This document shows positions 1 through 8,998 of a stretch of DNA of 51,632 nucleotides, one piece after another. The DNA is from Rheinheimera riviphila (GTDB lineage Bacteria > Pseudomonadota > Gammaproteobacteria > Enterobacterales > Alteromonadaceae). The position numbers and the translations under genes are program-made. The notes under the pieces are model-generated. The model did no database searches. It saw only the letters and a program-made list of their open reading frames with translations, and had not been told where the DNA came from. The DNA lies in assembly GCF_004005945.1 (NCBI RefSeq), contig NZ_SACS01000026.1, forward strand, positions 1-51,632. Direction: 5' to 3'. The stretch's first letter is position 1, and each line of letters opens with the position of its first letter.

Positions 1-87
1 GAAAAATTCTATCTACCAGATAACTACGACATCGCCGACCGATTCAGACAGCATATGGCAGAATATGCTGTCCGATGGGCGGCTTAA
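1..87 (+). CDS. C-terminal fragment of an unidentified protein
   Basis: An open frame enters from outside the window and stops at TAA 85-87, giving 28 residues that end in AEYAVRWAA. It is too short to assign a family. The REP-like hairpin right behind it would fit the tail of a transposase-type gene, but that is only a guess from context. It converges on putA. Confidence 0.35.
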   Translation, partial: EKFYLPDNYDIADRFRQHMAEYAVRWAA

Positions 88-102
88 GGTGGATAAATTC
101 GT

Positions 103-126
103 GGGGATCCCTCAGACTCTGACCCC
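103..126. repeat. REP-like hairpin behind putA
   Basis: A perfect TCAGA-C-TCTGA inverted repeat (112-122) is flanked by GGGG on the left and CCCC on the right, so the 24 bases can fold into an imperfect hairpin. It lies between two convergent reading frames, where it could be a REP-type element or a two-way terminator. There is no U-run. Confidence 0.4.
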
Positions 127-143
127 GCAGTTAACAAATGGCG

Positions 144-3100
144 TTAGCCGATATTGTCACTCATCGTCATCAACGAAGCGTTACCGCCTGCTGCTGTGGT
201 GTTGATGGTAACGGTTTTTTCGGTGATCAAACGGTGGATTAACCGCTCGTCGGCTGGGGTGGTGATGAGCGGCGAAATAGCGCCATCGCGGGCGGCAATC
301 AGCTCACCGGTCAGCGCTTTTACCGCACTGCCAGCTTCAACAATAGCCGCAGCGATAATGCTGTTGCCAATCAGCGCTTTCAGTTTTGTCAGCTTCACCA
401 CCTGGAACAAGGCTGGTGCTAAACCGGCACTCAGCAGCACTTTACGACAAGCATCCGCTTCAGCTGCAAAGTGATCTTCCACCGCTACCACCACCGCATT
501 ACCGGTCGCCAGTGCCGTCATCAGACTTAACATCCAGTATTGGAAACAGGCGCTGTCATCACGTACTGCTGCTACGACACCACGGGCTTCCAGATGCAGT
601 TGGTTTGATTCACCGGTTGGTCCTGGCAACGTAATAGGTGCCGCCAGTTGTTTTTCGATGTGATTCAATAGACCACGTGCTGATTCAATGACTTGGGGTA
701 AATCCTGCTCTTGTTTCAGCACGATGCTGTTTGATGCCAGCTGTGCCAGGAACTGCCGGATCACTGAACTGCGTTTGGTGATATCCAGTTTTGCCCAGGC
801 CGGTTGCGCTGTTGCGGCTTGTTGCAGCATGCTATTGACCGTGGTGTCGTGGCCGGAAGCGCCCAGTAACTGCTGACGTTTATCAGCAGCAAGTACGGCT
901 TCTGTCACCTGCAGATTGTCTTTGACCAGTCGGGTTAAATAGAACGGACCGCCAGCTTTTGGACCGGTACCGGATAAACCACGGCCGCCGAATGGCTGCA
1001 CGCCAACCACAGCGCCAATCAGGTTGCGGTTGATATAGATATTACCGGCTTTGACTTCACGCGCCACTTGCGCCGTTACTTCAGCGATGCGGCTATGCAC
1101 GCCCATCGTCAGGCCGTAGCCAGTCGCGTTGATTTGCGCAATCACGTTATCCAGTTCATCGCCTTTAAAGCGGATGATATGCACCACCGGGCCAAACACT
1201 TCCCGTTCCAGCACGTTTAAGTTTTTGATTTCATATAACCGTGGCGCGAAGAAGAAATGGCCTTCGCCAGTCGGCGCTTTACAGGCGTAATGTAAAGTTG
1301 CTTTGCCTTCTAAATATTTGACGTGGTTATTCAGGCCAGTCAGGGCTTTTTGGTCGATGACCGGGCCGACGTCTGTGCTTAAAAAGGCCGGATCGCCGAC
1401 ATGCAATTCCTGCATCGCGCCCTTAATCATGGTGATGATTTTATCGGCCACATCTTCTTGCAGGAATAATACCCGCAGCGCAGAACAGCGTTGACCCGCG
1501 CTTTGGAAACCAGAAGACACCACATCATCAACCACTTGCTCCGGCAGTGCAGTGGAATCCACAATCATACAGTTCTGACCGCCGGTTTCAGCAATGAGCG
1601 GCACTGGCTCGCCGCCACGTTCGGCCAGTTTACGGGCAATCCAGCTACCGGTTTCAGTCGAACCGGTGAACATCACCGCCTGCACGCGCAGGTCTGGCAC
1701 TATGTGCTCGCCGACAGAACGACCTGGTGCAATCACCAGTTCGACCACGCCAGCTGGCAGACCGACTTCACGCCATAATTCAATCGCACGTACTGCAATT
1801 AAACTGGTTTGTTCGGCAGGTTTGGCCACAACCGTATTACCGGCAGCAACAGCAGCACTGACCTGACCTAAGAAAATGGCTAGTGGGAAGTTCCAAGGGC
1901 TGATACACAGCACCACACCACGGCTTTGTTGCGGTGTTGTGGGTAGAGAAGCTCCGAACATTTCTTCAGCACGCGCAGCATAATAACGGCAGAAATCAAC
2001 CGCTTCACGTACTTCGGCTACGCTGTCACCAACTGTTTTACCGGCTTCTTTGACACAAATGGCAATCAGCTCATCGCGGTTTGCTTCTAGTGCATCGGCC
2101 AGTTTGCGCAGGCTATTGGCGCGTTCCGTGACTGGTGTTGCAGTCCAGGCCGGGAAAGCAGCTTGAGCCCGATCCACTATGGCTTTCATTTCTTCAGGCG
2201 TGGCATGGACATGATAACCAATGATTTCATCATGATTGGCCGGGTTACAAACCGCTTTAGCACCGGCAACCGGTTCTTGCGCTGTGGCGCGGGTCAGCCA
2301 GTTGGTTAAGTTGGTGCGCAGTGGTGTTAAGGCATCAATTTCTGTTAAATCAATACCTTTAGAGTTTTTACGCTCACTGCCATATAAATTGGCCGATAAT
2401 GGAATTTGGGTATTGCGGCGTTGTTTCCAGCTGCGCACCAGCTCCACTGGATCTTTCAGTAACGATTCCACCGGAATGTTTTCATCAACGATATTGTTCA
2501 CAAATGAGCTATTTGCACCGTTTTCCAGCAGACGACGCACTAAGTACGCCAATAAATCTGAATGTTCACCGACCGGCGCATAAATCCGGCATGGCACTTT
2601 GTCGTCGCTAACCACTTGATCATAAAGCGCATCACCCATGCCGTGCAGGCGCTGGAATTCATAACCTTGGCGATCCGGCGCCATTTCTAAAATGGTGGCA
2701 ACGCTATAGGCATTGTGAGTGGCGAACATTGGGTAAATGCTGTCGCGGTATTCCAGTAACTTGCGGGCACAGGCCTGGTAAGACACGTCAGTCGATGGTT
2801 TGCGGCTAAATACCGGGAAATCGTCGTGGCCTTCGGTCTGGCTGATTTTTACTTCAGTATCCCAGTACGCGCCTTTCACTAACCGTACCATCAGCTTGCG
2901 GCCAACTTTGACGGTCAGTTCGCGCAACCATTCGACTAAGTGGATACAACGTTTGGAATACGCCTGAATCGCCAGGCCAAAACCTTCCCAACCGGCTAAA
3001 TCCGGATCAGAGAATACCGCTTCAATAATATCCATCGATAAATCTAAGCGATCAGCTTCTTCAGCATCAACGGTAAAGCTGATGTTGTAGCCTTTCGCAG

Positions 3101-3938
3101 CTAAAGCTAACTGTTTCAGTTTTGGCACTAATTCGTTCATCACCCGGTCGCGGTGCGAAAATTCATAGCGTGGGTGAATGGCAGAAAGTTTCACTGAAAT
3201 GCCAGGGCTTTTAAACGGGCCACGGTTTTGCGCCGCTTTGCCGATGACGTTAATCGCCATCATATAACTTTGGAAATATCGCTCGGCATCGGCCATGGTG
3301 CGGGCGCCTTCGCCCAGCATGTCGTAAGAATAGGTAAAACCTTTGTTTTCCAGTTCAACCGCACGTTCTACCGCTTTGTCGATGGTGGTGCCCATCACAA
3401 ACTGGGTGCCCATAATTTGCATGGCGTAACGTACTGCCTGGCGGATCACCGGCTCGCCCAAGCGGCCGCAGGTACGTTTTAATAAGCCAAATTGGTGTTT
3501 TTTCTGATCATCTGAATAGTTGACCAGCTTGCCGGTCAGTAATAAACCCCAGGCAGAGGCGTTGACGAATAACGATTCGCTATTGCCTAAATGCGAGCTC
3601 CAGTCGCCTTGCGCCAGCTTATCGCGAATAAGCTTGTCGGCAGTGTGGCTGTCAGGCACCCGCAGCAAGGCTTCGGCTAAACACATCAGCACCAGACCTT
3701 CTTCGGTCGATAAAGAGAATTCATTTAACAGTGCATCGACGCCACCTTTGCCCACTTGCGCCTGGCGGATATTAACCACCAACTGCCGCGCTTTTTCCCA
3801 GGCCCGCGAACGCGCCTGCACACCGACATCGGCCAGCGGCAACAGTAAATCTAAAACTTTATCTTCATCGGCGCGGTAGAAATCGCGCAGGGTTTGGCGA
3901 AGCGGGGTGGTTGCGGTCAGATTGCCGTCAAATAGCAT
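144..3938 (-). CDS. putA: bifunctional proline dehydrogenase / L-glutamate-gamma-semialdehyde dehydrogenase PutA
   Basis: The enzyme oxidises proline to glutamate in two steps (FAD-dependent PRODH, then NAD-dependent P5C dehydrogenase) at the inner membrane face. The 1264-residue protein has an alpha-helical arm at about 1-170, a PRODH barrel at about 185-480 (motif RLVKGAYWD near 352) and an aldehyde dehydrogenase domain at about 555-1010. That domain has the general-base Glu in LIAETGGQN near 784 and the catalytic Cys in SAGQRCSALR near 818. A C-terminal ALDH-like tail domain follows. The ribbon-helix-helix DNA-binding domain that opens E. coli PutA (1320 residues) is absent: the protein starts directly at MLFDGNLTATTPLRQ. 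It is therefore a catalytic, non-repressor PutA with a C-terminal domain. Regulation probably falls to the divergent Lrp-type gene 131 bp away. Confidence 0.97.
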   Translation of the reverse strand: MLFDGNLTATTPLRQTLRDFYRADEDKVLDLLLPLADVGVQARSRAWEKARQLVVNIRQAQVGKGGVDALLNEFSLSTEEGLVLMCLAEALLRVPDSHTADKLIRDKLAQGDWSSHLGNSESLFVNASAWGLLLTGKLVNYSDDQKKHQFGLLKRTCGRLGEPVIRQAVRYAMQIMGTQFVMGTTIDKAVERAVELENKGFTYSYDMLGEGARTMADAERYFQSYMMAINVIGKAAQNRGPFKSPGISVKLSAIHPRYEFSHRDRVMNELVPKLKQLALAAKGYNISFTVDAEEADRLDLSMDIIEAVFSDPDLAGWEGFGLAIQAYSKRCIHLVEWLRELTVKVGRKLMVRLVKGAYWDTEVKISQTEGHDDFPVFSRKPSTDVSYQACARKLLEYRDSIYPMFATHNAYSVATILEMAPDRQGYEFQRLHGMGDALYDQVVSDDKVPCRIYAPVGEHSDLLAYLVRRLLENGANSSFVNNIVDENIPVESLLKDPVELVRSWKQRRNTQIPLSANLYGSERKNSKGIDLTEIDALTPLRTNLTNWLTRATAQEPVAGAKAVCNPANHDEIIGYHVHATPEEMKAIVDRAQAAFPAWTATPVTERANSLRKLADALEANRDELIAICVKEAGKTVGDSVAEVREAVDFCRYYAARAEEMFGASLPTTPQQSRGVVLCISPWNFPLAIFLGQVSAAVAAGNTVVAKPAEQTSLIAVRAIELWREVGLPAGVVELVIAPGRSVGEHIVPDLRVQAVMFTGSTETGSWIARKLAERGGEPVPLIAETGGQNCMIVDSTALPEQVVDDVVSSGFQSAGQRCSALRVLFLQEDVADKIITMIKGAMQELHVGDPAFLSTDVGPVIDQKALTGLNNHVKYLEGKATLHYACKAPTGEGHFFFAPRLYEIKNLNVLEREVFGPVVHIIRFKGDELDNVIAQINATGYGLTMGVHSRIAEVTAQVAREVKAGNIYINRNLIGAVVGVQPFGGRGLSGTGPKAGGPFYLTRLVKDNLQVTEAVLAADKRQQLLGASGHDTTVNSMLQQAATAQPAWAKLDITKRSSVIRQFLAQLASNSIVLKQEQDLPQVIESARGLLNHIEKQLAAPITLPGPTGESNQLHLEARGVVAAVRDDSACFQYWMLSLMTALATGNAVVVAVEDHFAAEADACRKVLLSAGLAPALFQVVKLTKLKALIGNSIIAAAIVEAGSAVKALTGELIAARDGAISPLITTPADERLIHRLITEKTVTINTTAAGGNASLMTMSDNIG

Positions 3939-4027
3939 AATAATTGTCCCGGTTGATACAGAAGTAAATGCTGCATTTTAGTGAAATGGCAGCCGTATTT
4001 GGTGGTTTAATTCCGGCTATAACCCTA

Positions 4028-4057
4028 TATAATCTGGTTTAACTCTCACTAAACCAG
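4028..4057 (+). promoter_or_regulatory. promoter and inverted-repeat operator of the Lrp-type gene
   Basis: TATAAT at 4028-4033 is a consensus -10 box, and no good -35 is visible. Directly behind it lies a perfect 8-bp inverted repeat, CTGGTTTA (4034-4041) and TAAACCAG (4050-4057), with an 8-base spacer. This is the only palindrome between putA and the regulator, so it is the best candidate for binding by the Lrp-type protein. Both self-repression and control of putA are possible. This is inference. Confidence 0.5.
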
Positions 4058-4069
4058 AAAAAATACGGT

Positions 4070-4546
4070 ATGACCCAAACTGATAAACCCAGAACACTCG
4101 ACAGGATCGACCGCACAATTTTAGACACTCTGCAAAAGGACGGCCGGATTTCGAACGTGGAACTGGCAAAAAGAGTGAATTTAAGCGCCAGTCCGTGTAT
4201 CGACCGGGTGCGCAAATTAGAACAAGACGGTTTTATTGAAGGCTACGGCGCCAAACTGAGCGCTTCAAAACTAGGCCTTGGCACTGCGGCATTTATTCAG
4301 GTGACTTTGGACAGGACCACTGGTGCGGTGTTTGACCAGTTCCGCGATGCGGTGGTGAATATTCCGGAAGTCGCTGAATGCCATATGGTGGCGGGCGGTT
4401 TTGATTATCTGCTGAAATTACGTTTATCGAGCATGGAAGCTTACCGCGCGGTGCTGGGGCGGATTGTCGATTTACCGGGTGTATTGCAAACCCACACTTA
4501 TGTGGTGATTGAAAAAGTAAAACAGGATTCGGGTTTGCCGGTGTAG
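4070..4546 (+). CDS. Lrp/AsnC family regulator, probable proline-responsive PutR-type
   Basis: The 158-residue protein has the standard Lrp build: an N-terminal winged helix-turn-helix (about 10-70, LDRIDRTILDTLQKDGRIS then ELAKRVNLSASPCIDRVRKLE) and a C-terminal RAM effector domain (about 75-150) that normally forms octamers and binds an amino acid. It is transcribed divergently from putA, which itself lacks the DNA-binding domain. In several proteobacteria such a neighbouring Lrp-type gene (PutR) activates putA when proline is present, and that is the likely role here. The family call is firm. The ligand and target are inferred from position only. Confidence 0.9.
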   Translation: MTQTDKPRTLDRIDRTILDTLQKDGRISNVELAKRVNLSASPCIDRVRKLEQDGFIEGYGAKLSASKLGLGTAAFIQVTLDRTTGAVFDQFRDAVVNIPEVAECHMVAGGFDYLLKLRLSSMEAYRAVLGRIVDLPGVLQTHTYVVIEKVKQDSGLPV

Positions 4547-4586
4547 GGGGGGTGTAGCGTCGGCGTGTTTTAATGAATGTTCGACC

Positions 4587-4683
4587 GTAGGGCGTGACTC
4601 GCCGCAGGTAGTCCGCCATCAGGTAGGCTAGTGTCAAATCACCATCCGGCGCACTACCGCTGCCGCGGTGAGTGAGGCCCTAC
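4587..4683. repeat. 97-bp long imperfect palindrome
   Basis: The left arm begins GTAGGGCGTGACTCGCCGC and the right arm ends GCGGTGAGTGAGGCCCTAC. The two arms are near reverse complements over about 30 bases and can form one long hairpin. A second small hairpin, CCGAAAA/TTTTCGG, follows at 4708-4725. The element lies between the end of the Lrp gene and the chemosensory operon and differs in sequence from the 125-bp family described elsewhere. It may be a dispersed repeat or a terminator. Confidence 0.5.
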
Positions 4684-4747
4684 TATTTTGAGTGTAACGG
4701 CAGTCCGCCGAAAAGCATTTTTCGGTACGGAAAATCCTGTTTGTCGC

Positions 4748-4775
4748 TTGACGAGGGGGTATTGCCAACTATGTT
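4748..4775 (+). promoter_or_regulatory. possible promoter of the chemosensory operon
   Basis: TTGACG (4748-4753) and TATGTT (4770-4775) are separated by 16 bases, about 30 bases ahead of the first CheW start. It is the only sigma70-like pair I see in the gap. Confidence 0.35.
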
Positions 4776-4805
4776 GTATTTATCTACGGAACGGAAAATA
4801 CAACA

Positions 4806-5279
4806 GTGGACCAGTTGCATGTACTGCCTTTTAGTCTGAATCAGCAACAGCTGGCGATCCCGCTGGCCGAGGTGGTCAAAGTGCTGCCGGCGCTACTCTG
4901 GACGCCGTTGCCTGGCGCGCCGGGCTCGGTCGATGGTGTGATCAATATTCAGGGCGTGCCGCTGGTGCAAATTAATCTGGCCCGCTGTTTTGGCTGGCCT
5001 GCACCACCGTTGCAGCTCTGGCGTCCGTTGTTGTGGCTGCAATTAAAACGGCGGCAAGTGTTAATTCCGGTGGACGCTGTGGCGCCGGTGTTCGCTGTTG
5101 ACGGCGCTGTGCTGCTGAACAATGCCAATCCGCAAATCAACAGTAAATTACTCAAAGGGGTGATCTGTACTGACCATGGCATGTTGCTGATCCAGGATCT
5201 GGAGTTGCTATTGTCAGATGCCGATGAAAGCCTGCTGCAGGCTGCCTTGGCACAAGCTGCTGATCTGGTGCAACCATGA
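4806..5279 (+). CDS. CheW-like coupling protein (WspB position)
   Basis: A single CheW domain of 157 residues, starting at GTG 4806 behind GGAA. It opens LHVLPFSLNQQQLAIPLAEVVKVLP and has the family's central block (GSVDGVINIQGVPLVQINLARCFG). CheW proteins link chemoreceptors to the CheA kinase in the signalling array. This is the first gene of a seven-gene operon; the CheR start follows 13 bases after its stop. Two CheW genes around a CheR-TPR gene are characteristic of Wsp-type systems. The domain is divergent in its middle, so pairing with a particular receptor is not predictable. Confidence 0.8.
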   Translation: MDQLHVLPFSLNQQQLAIPLAEVVKVLPALLWTPLPGAPGSVDGVINIQGVPLVQINLARCFGWPAPPLQLWRPLLWLQLKRRQVLIPVDAVAPVFAVDGAVLLNNANPQINSKLLKGVICTDHGMLLIQDLELLLSDADESLLQAALAQAADLVQP

Positions 5280-5292
5280 ACAGGGCACAGCC

Positions 5293-6690
5293 ATGAAAAT
5301 ACCAGCAGTCTGGCTGCAGCAGATTATCGAAAAAGCAGGGTTGCATTTTGGCTTGCTGTTTCAGCATGAACAAAATTCAGAGTTATACAGCCGGTTAAAA
5401 TTGCGGGCGCAAGAGCTGCAGGTCGACGATGTTCCAGCCTGGATCCAGCACATCGCGCAGGCGGAATGGTCCGGCCCCTTGCAACAACAGTTGTTACCGG
5501 CATTCACCGTTGGCGAAAGCTATTTTTGCCGGGATCCCTTAGTGACACAGTGGCTTATTCAGCAGTGGTTGCCAACGATCCCAGCCGATCGCGACGCGCC
5601 AATCCGGATTTGGAGTGCCGGTTGTTGCCGCGGGGAAGAAGCCTACAGTTTGTTGTTTTTGTTGTCCGACGCGCTGCAATCCGCCGGGTTGCAGGCTGGT
5701 TTGACCATGGTTGCCACAGATTTAAATCCGGAGTTTATTGCCAAAGCGGAGCAGGGCATTTATCGCGCCGCATCGTTTCGCCATGGCAATGCGACCTTCC
5801 GACAACGTTATTTTTCTGCGCTACCAGACCATAACAGTTGGCAAGTGCAGCCGCAGTGGCGGGCCTTGATCAAATTTCAGACGCTGAACCTGATGGCCAC
5901 ACAGCCGCATCCGGCCGCGCCTTTTGAGTTAATTTTTTGCCGTAATGTGTTGATGTATTTCTCGCCAAAACAAGCCCAGCACAGCATCAGCCGATTTTTG
6001 CAGCAACTGACACCGGGTGGTTTGTTATTGCTCAACGCGGTTGAAGCCAGTATCGCGACCCAAGCTGGATACAGTGGTTTTTGGGCGGGTGATAACTATG
6101 CCGTGCCAGCGACCGCATTGGCTGCCAGAGAGTTGCAGCCAAAGGTTTTGGCCACCGATACTTCGCTTACTCTTTCTTTGCCTGCGACTTTTTCGTCAAC
6201 AACTTTTTTGCCAGCTACGTCGCAAGTGACGTTGCCGCAAACGCCACCACCAAGCATTCCCAGGGCGCGGACAGAACCTGTACCAGCAAAGGCCGAGTAC
6301 TATCTGCAGCAAGCTAAAACATCCGCCGATTTACAGCAGCCGGAACAGGCGCGCCACTGGTTGAGCCAACTGCTGACACTGACACCGGATTCGGTCGCGG
6401 GTTACTTATTGTCCGCTCAGCTGTACCGGCAACAGCAGCAGCCGCGACTGGCGATGCAAGCGCTGCAAAAAGTGCTTTATCTGGAACCGGATCTGGTCGT
6501 CGCGCACTTATTCAAAGCAACTTTAGCCAAGGAAATGGGTGATCCACAGATGGCGCTCAAACAGCTGCAGCTGTGCACGCAGTTGTTGCAGCATTATCCA
6601 CCGGCATTGGACATCCCTTATAGCGATCAATTAAGTGCCGGTCAGTTGGATCTGATTTGCCAGCAACTGGTGGCGGAAATGTCTGAATGA
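5293..6690 (+). CDS. CheR-type MCP glutamate methyltransferase with C-terminal TPR (WspC-like)
   Basis: It methylates glutamates on the receptor with S-adenosylmethionine, setting the adaptation level. ATG 5293 is chosen because it follows directly on the upstream stop and gives the usual CheR N-terminus; an open frame to 5218 overlaps CheW and is unlikely to be used. The 465 residues show the CheR all-alpha N-terminal domain, then the SAM-binding domain with RIWSAGCCRGEEAYS and the terminal FELIFCRNVLMYF motif. A low-complexity proline/threonine linker follows, then TPR-like helices over roughly the last 120 residues. Fusion of CheR with TPR repeats is the WspC arrangement, where the receptor lacks the C-terminal tether peptide. 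The MCP here indeed ends without one. Confidence 0.9.
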   Translation: MKIPAVWLQQIIEKAGLHFGLLFQHEQNSELYSRLKLRAQELQVDDVPAWIQHIAQAEWSGPLQQQLLPAFTVGESYFCRDPLVTQWLIQQWLPTIPADRDAPIRIWSAGCCRGEEAYSLLFLLSDALQSAGLQAGLTMVATDLNPEFIAKAEQGIYRAASFRHGNATFRQRYFSALPDHNSWQVQPQWRALIKFQTLNLMATQPHPAAPFELIFCRNVLMYFSPKQAQHSISRFLQQLTPGGLLLLNAVEASIATQAGYSGFWAGDNYAVPATALAARELQPKVLATDTSLTLSLPATFSSTTFLPATSQVTLPQTPPPSIPRARTEPVPAKAEYYLQQAKTSADLQQPEQARHWLSQLLTLTPDSVAGYLLSAQLYRQQQQPRLAMQALQKVLYLEPDLVVAHLFKATLAKEMGDPQMALKQLQLCTQLLQHYPPALDIPYSDQLSAGQLDLICQQLVAEMSE

Positions 6691-6706
6691 ATAAGGAAAT
6701 GGCGTC

Positions 6707-7327
6707 ATGACTGAACCGCAAATCCGCCAAGGCTTGGCCGCTACTGGCGGCGGATCCGATCCGCAGTCCGAGACTTTGACACGCGATGGATGGGCGCTTG
6801 ATGAATTGGCGCCCGATACAGCGACGCTGGACAAGCTGCGGCAACGCACCAACGCCATGGCGCAGCTGCCCGCGCAGCAATGCTCACAAACAATTGAAGT
6901 CCTTCGATTTAATATTGGTACAGAGCGCTACGCCATCGAAAGTTGTTATGTCGAACAGGTGCTGCCCATTCAGCAGATCACGGCATTATTTGATTTACCG
7001 CCTTTTATGCGGGGCATTTGTTACGTGCGCGGCAAAGTGGTGTCGGTGCTGGATTTGCGGCTGTTGTTCCAACTGCCAGGCAGCGGTCTAAACGATCGCA
7101 ATCTGTTGCTGGTGATCCGCTACCAGCAGATGGAATTTGGGTTGCTGGCGGACGCCATTGTTGGGATCCAACTGTTAGACCTCAGCGGGTTGCAACCAAG
7201 TTTGCCGAATCTGGACCCCATTCGAACTCGTTATTTGCAAGGTATTACCCGGGAGCAGGTGGTGCTGTTAGACGGCAAAGCTTTGCTGACCGATCCGGAA
7301 TTAATTATTTGTCAGGGATCCCAATGA
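6707..7327 (+). CDS. second CheW-like coupling protein (WspD position)
   Basis: 206 residues with a ribosome-binding site AAGGAA at 6693-6698. The first 60 residues are a poorly conserved extension and the CheW domain runs from about 62 to 200 (VLRFNIGTERYAIESCYVEQVLP, then RGICYVRGKVVSVLDLRLLF). It should couple the receptor to CheA together with the first CheW. Its stop overlaps the start of the MCP gene by four bases (ATGA), so the two are translationally coupled. Confidence 0.87.
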   Translation: MTEPQIRQGLAATGGGSDPQSETLTRDGWALDELAPDTATLDKLRQRTNAMAQLPAQQCSQTIEVLRFNIGTERYAIESCYVEQVLPIQQITALFDLPPFMRGICYVRGKVVSVLDLRLLFQLPGSGLNDRNLLLVIRYQQMEFGLLADAIVGIQLLDLSGLQPSLPNLDPIRTRYLQGITREQVVLLDGKALLTDPELIICQGSQ

Positions 7328-8985
7328 TGAGCACTTATCTGTCGAGTTTAGGTATCGGAACTAAGTTAATGCTGGCATTTTTTGTGCTGATTGCCGCCTG
7401 TGGTGCCACCTTAACTCAGGGGCTGCATACCTTAGATGTGTATCAAACCGAGTTTGAGGCCTTTAACCGCCGCTTTCATCGCATCTCTGATATTAAAGAA
7501 ATTAAAACCAATGTCGCGGTGTTGCATCAGTTGTTGCTGAAAGATATCGCGCAGCGACCGGAAAACGCGCAGGTAGCCGGGCAAAATTCCGGACTGCAAA
7601 CCGTACCAAAGATGCAGGGTTTACTGGATGAAAACACCCTGATTATGCAACGGGTGCAGGAAACACAAGGCAATTTGCCGGAAGTCGCGGTGCTGATTAT
7701 GCAGTTGCAGGAAGCCCGGGCGGCTCATCAACAGTTTTTTCAAAACGAAGTATTGCCGCTTGCAGGAGCTGGGCAACAGGACGCCCGCTGGTCACAGGTT
7801 TCTGCCACAGGTTCGCACCTCAACGACCAACTGGTGCAAAAAGTTGTCGCGTTGGAACGGTTGACTGAGCGGCTGATGCAGCAGTCTAAAGTGCAGGTTG
7901 AACAAGAGTTTGCCGCGCTGAAACAACGGTTATTTGAGTCTTCGTTGTGGATGGTCGGTATCGGCATTTTGTTAGCCTTTTTATTAAGCCGGCATATCGG
8001 CGCACCTTTAGCCCGGCTGGCGCTGCTGGCCGAGCAGATTGGCCGCGGTGAAATTCCAAAAGACGTCGCGGTTGGCCTGCGCCGCGATGAAGTGGGGCGC
8101 TTGACGATTGCTTTTGCCGCCATGAGTAATTATTTGCGCGAACTGGTGCTGGATTTAAACGAAAGTACATCGGTGCTCGCTGCATCCGGCGAGGAAATTC
8201 TGGCGGTGACCAATCAGGTGGCCACGAGTACCCAGGAAACTGCTACCGCGATTAGCGAAATTGTGACCACAGTTGCCGAGGTAAAGCAAACCGCCACCCT
8301 GTCCGGCACCAAATCGCAGGAGGTGATGGCAAGTGCCGAACTGACCAAACAGGAAACCCAACGCGGTCGTACCGCGGTGCAGGAAACTCTGACCAATATG
8401 GAGCAAATCTGTCAGCAAATGCAGTCAGTGGCTGACAGCATTGTGCGGCTCGGCGAGCAAAGTCAGGCGATTGGTGAAATTGTCGCTGCGGTGGGCGATT
8501 TGGCCGAACAATCCAATTTGTTGGGGGTGAATGCGTCGATTGAAGCAGTGAAAGCCGGTGATGCTGGTAAAGGCTTTTCGGTGGTAGCACAGGAAGTGAA
8601 AGCACTGGCGGATCAATCAAAACAGGCCACGGCACAGGTGCGGTCTATTCTGGGAGAAGTGCAACGCGCTTTAACCAAAACGGTGTTGCTGGCAGAGCAA
8701 AGCAGCAAAACGGTGGAATCGGGGTTTGAACGGGCGCGCCAGGCCGGGCAAGCCATTCAGACGTTAAGCGAGCGGATTGATGAAAATACCGGTATGGCGA
8801 TGCACATCGCCGCCTGCAGCCAACAACAAAAAATTGGCATGGATCAAATCGCTCAGGCGATGGAAAGCATTCGGCAGGCCAGTCAGGATAATGTGCTCGG
8901 CGCCCGACAGGTGGATGTGGCGGCGCGTAGTCTGAATCAGCTGGGACTGAAACTGCAAAACATTGCGAAGAAGTTCCGGGTGTAG
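7324..8985 (+). CDS. methyl-accepting chemotaxis protein (WspA-like receptor)
   Basis: The start at ATG 7324 overlaps the CheW stop; a further ATG follows at 7327. The 553 residues show a first membrane segment (about 12-32, GTKLMLAFFVLIAACG), a periplasmic helical domain of about 170 residues and a second membrane segment (SLWMVGIGILLAFLLS). A HAMP domain and a methyl-accepting signalling domain follow, with the hairpin tip around NLLGVNASIEAVKAGDAGKG and FSVVAQEVKALADQS. The tip is somewhat divergent (SIEAVKAGDAGKG instead of the common AIEAARAGEAGRG). There is no C-terminal pentapeptide for CheR/CheB docking, which agrees with the TPR fused to CheR. The ligand cannot be predicted. In Wsp the homologue senses surface contact or envelope stress. 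Confidence 0.93.
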   Translation: MMSTYLSSLGIGTKLMLAFFVLIAACGATLTQGLHTLDVYQTEFEAFNRRFHRISDIKEIKTNVAVLHQLLLKDIAQRPENAQVAGQNSGLQTVPKMQGLLDENTLIMQRVQETQGNLPEVAVLIMQLQEARAAHQQFFQNEVLPLAGAGQQDARWSQVSATGSHLNDQLVQKVVALERLTERLMQQSKVQVEQEFAALKQRLFESSLWMVGIGILLAFLLSRHIGAPLARLALLAEQIGRGEIPKDVAVGLRRDEVGRLTIAFAAMSNYLRELVLDLNESTSVLAASGEEILAVTNQVATSTQETATAISEIVTTVAEVKQTATLSGTKSQEVMASAELTKQETQRGRTAVQETLTNMEQICQQMQSVADSIVRLGEQSQAIGEIVAAVGDLAEQSNLLGVNASIEAVKAGDAGKGFSVVAQEVKALADQSKQATAQVRSILGEVQRALTKTVLLAEQSSKTVESGFERARQAGQAIQTLSERIDENTGMAMHIAACSQQQKIGMDQIAQAMESIRQASQDNVLGARQVDVAARSLNQLGLKLQNIAKKFRV

Positions 8986-8998
8986 GGCCAAAGCCGTT

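Noticed and set aside
154-3879. Several forward open frames of 60-120 codons inside the putA region
   Set aside because: They lie antisense to a complete, well conserved gene and have no family features or ribosome-binding sites.
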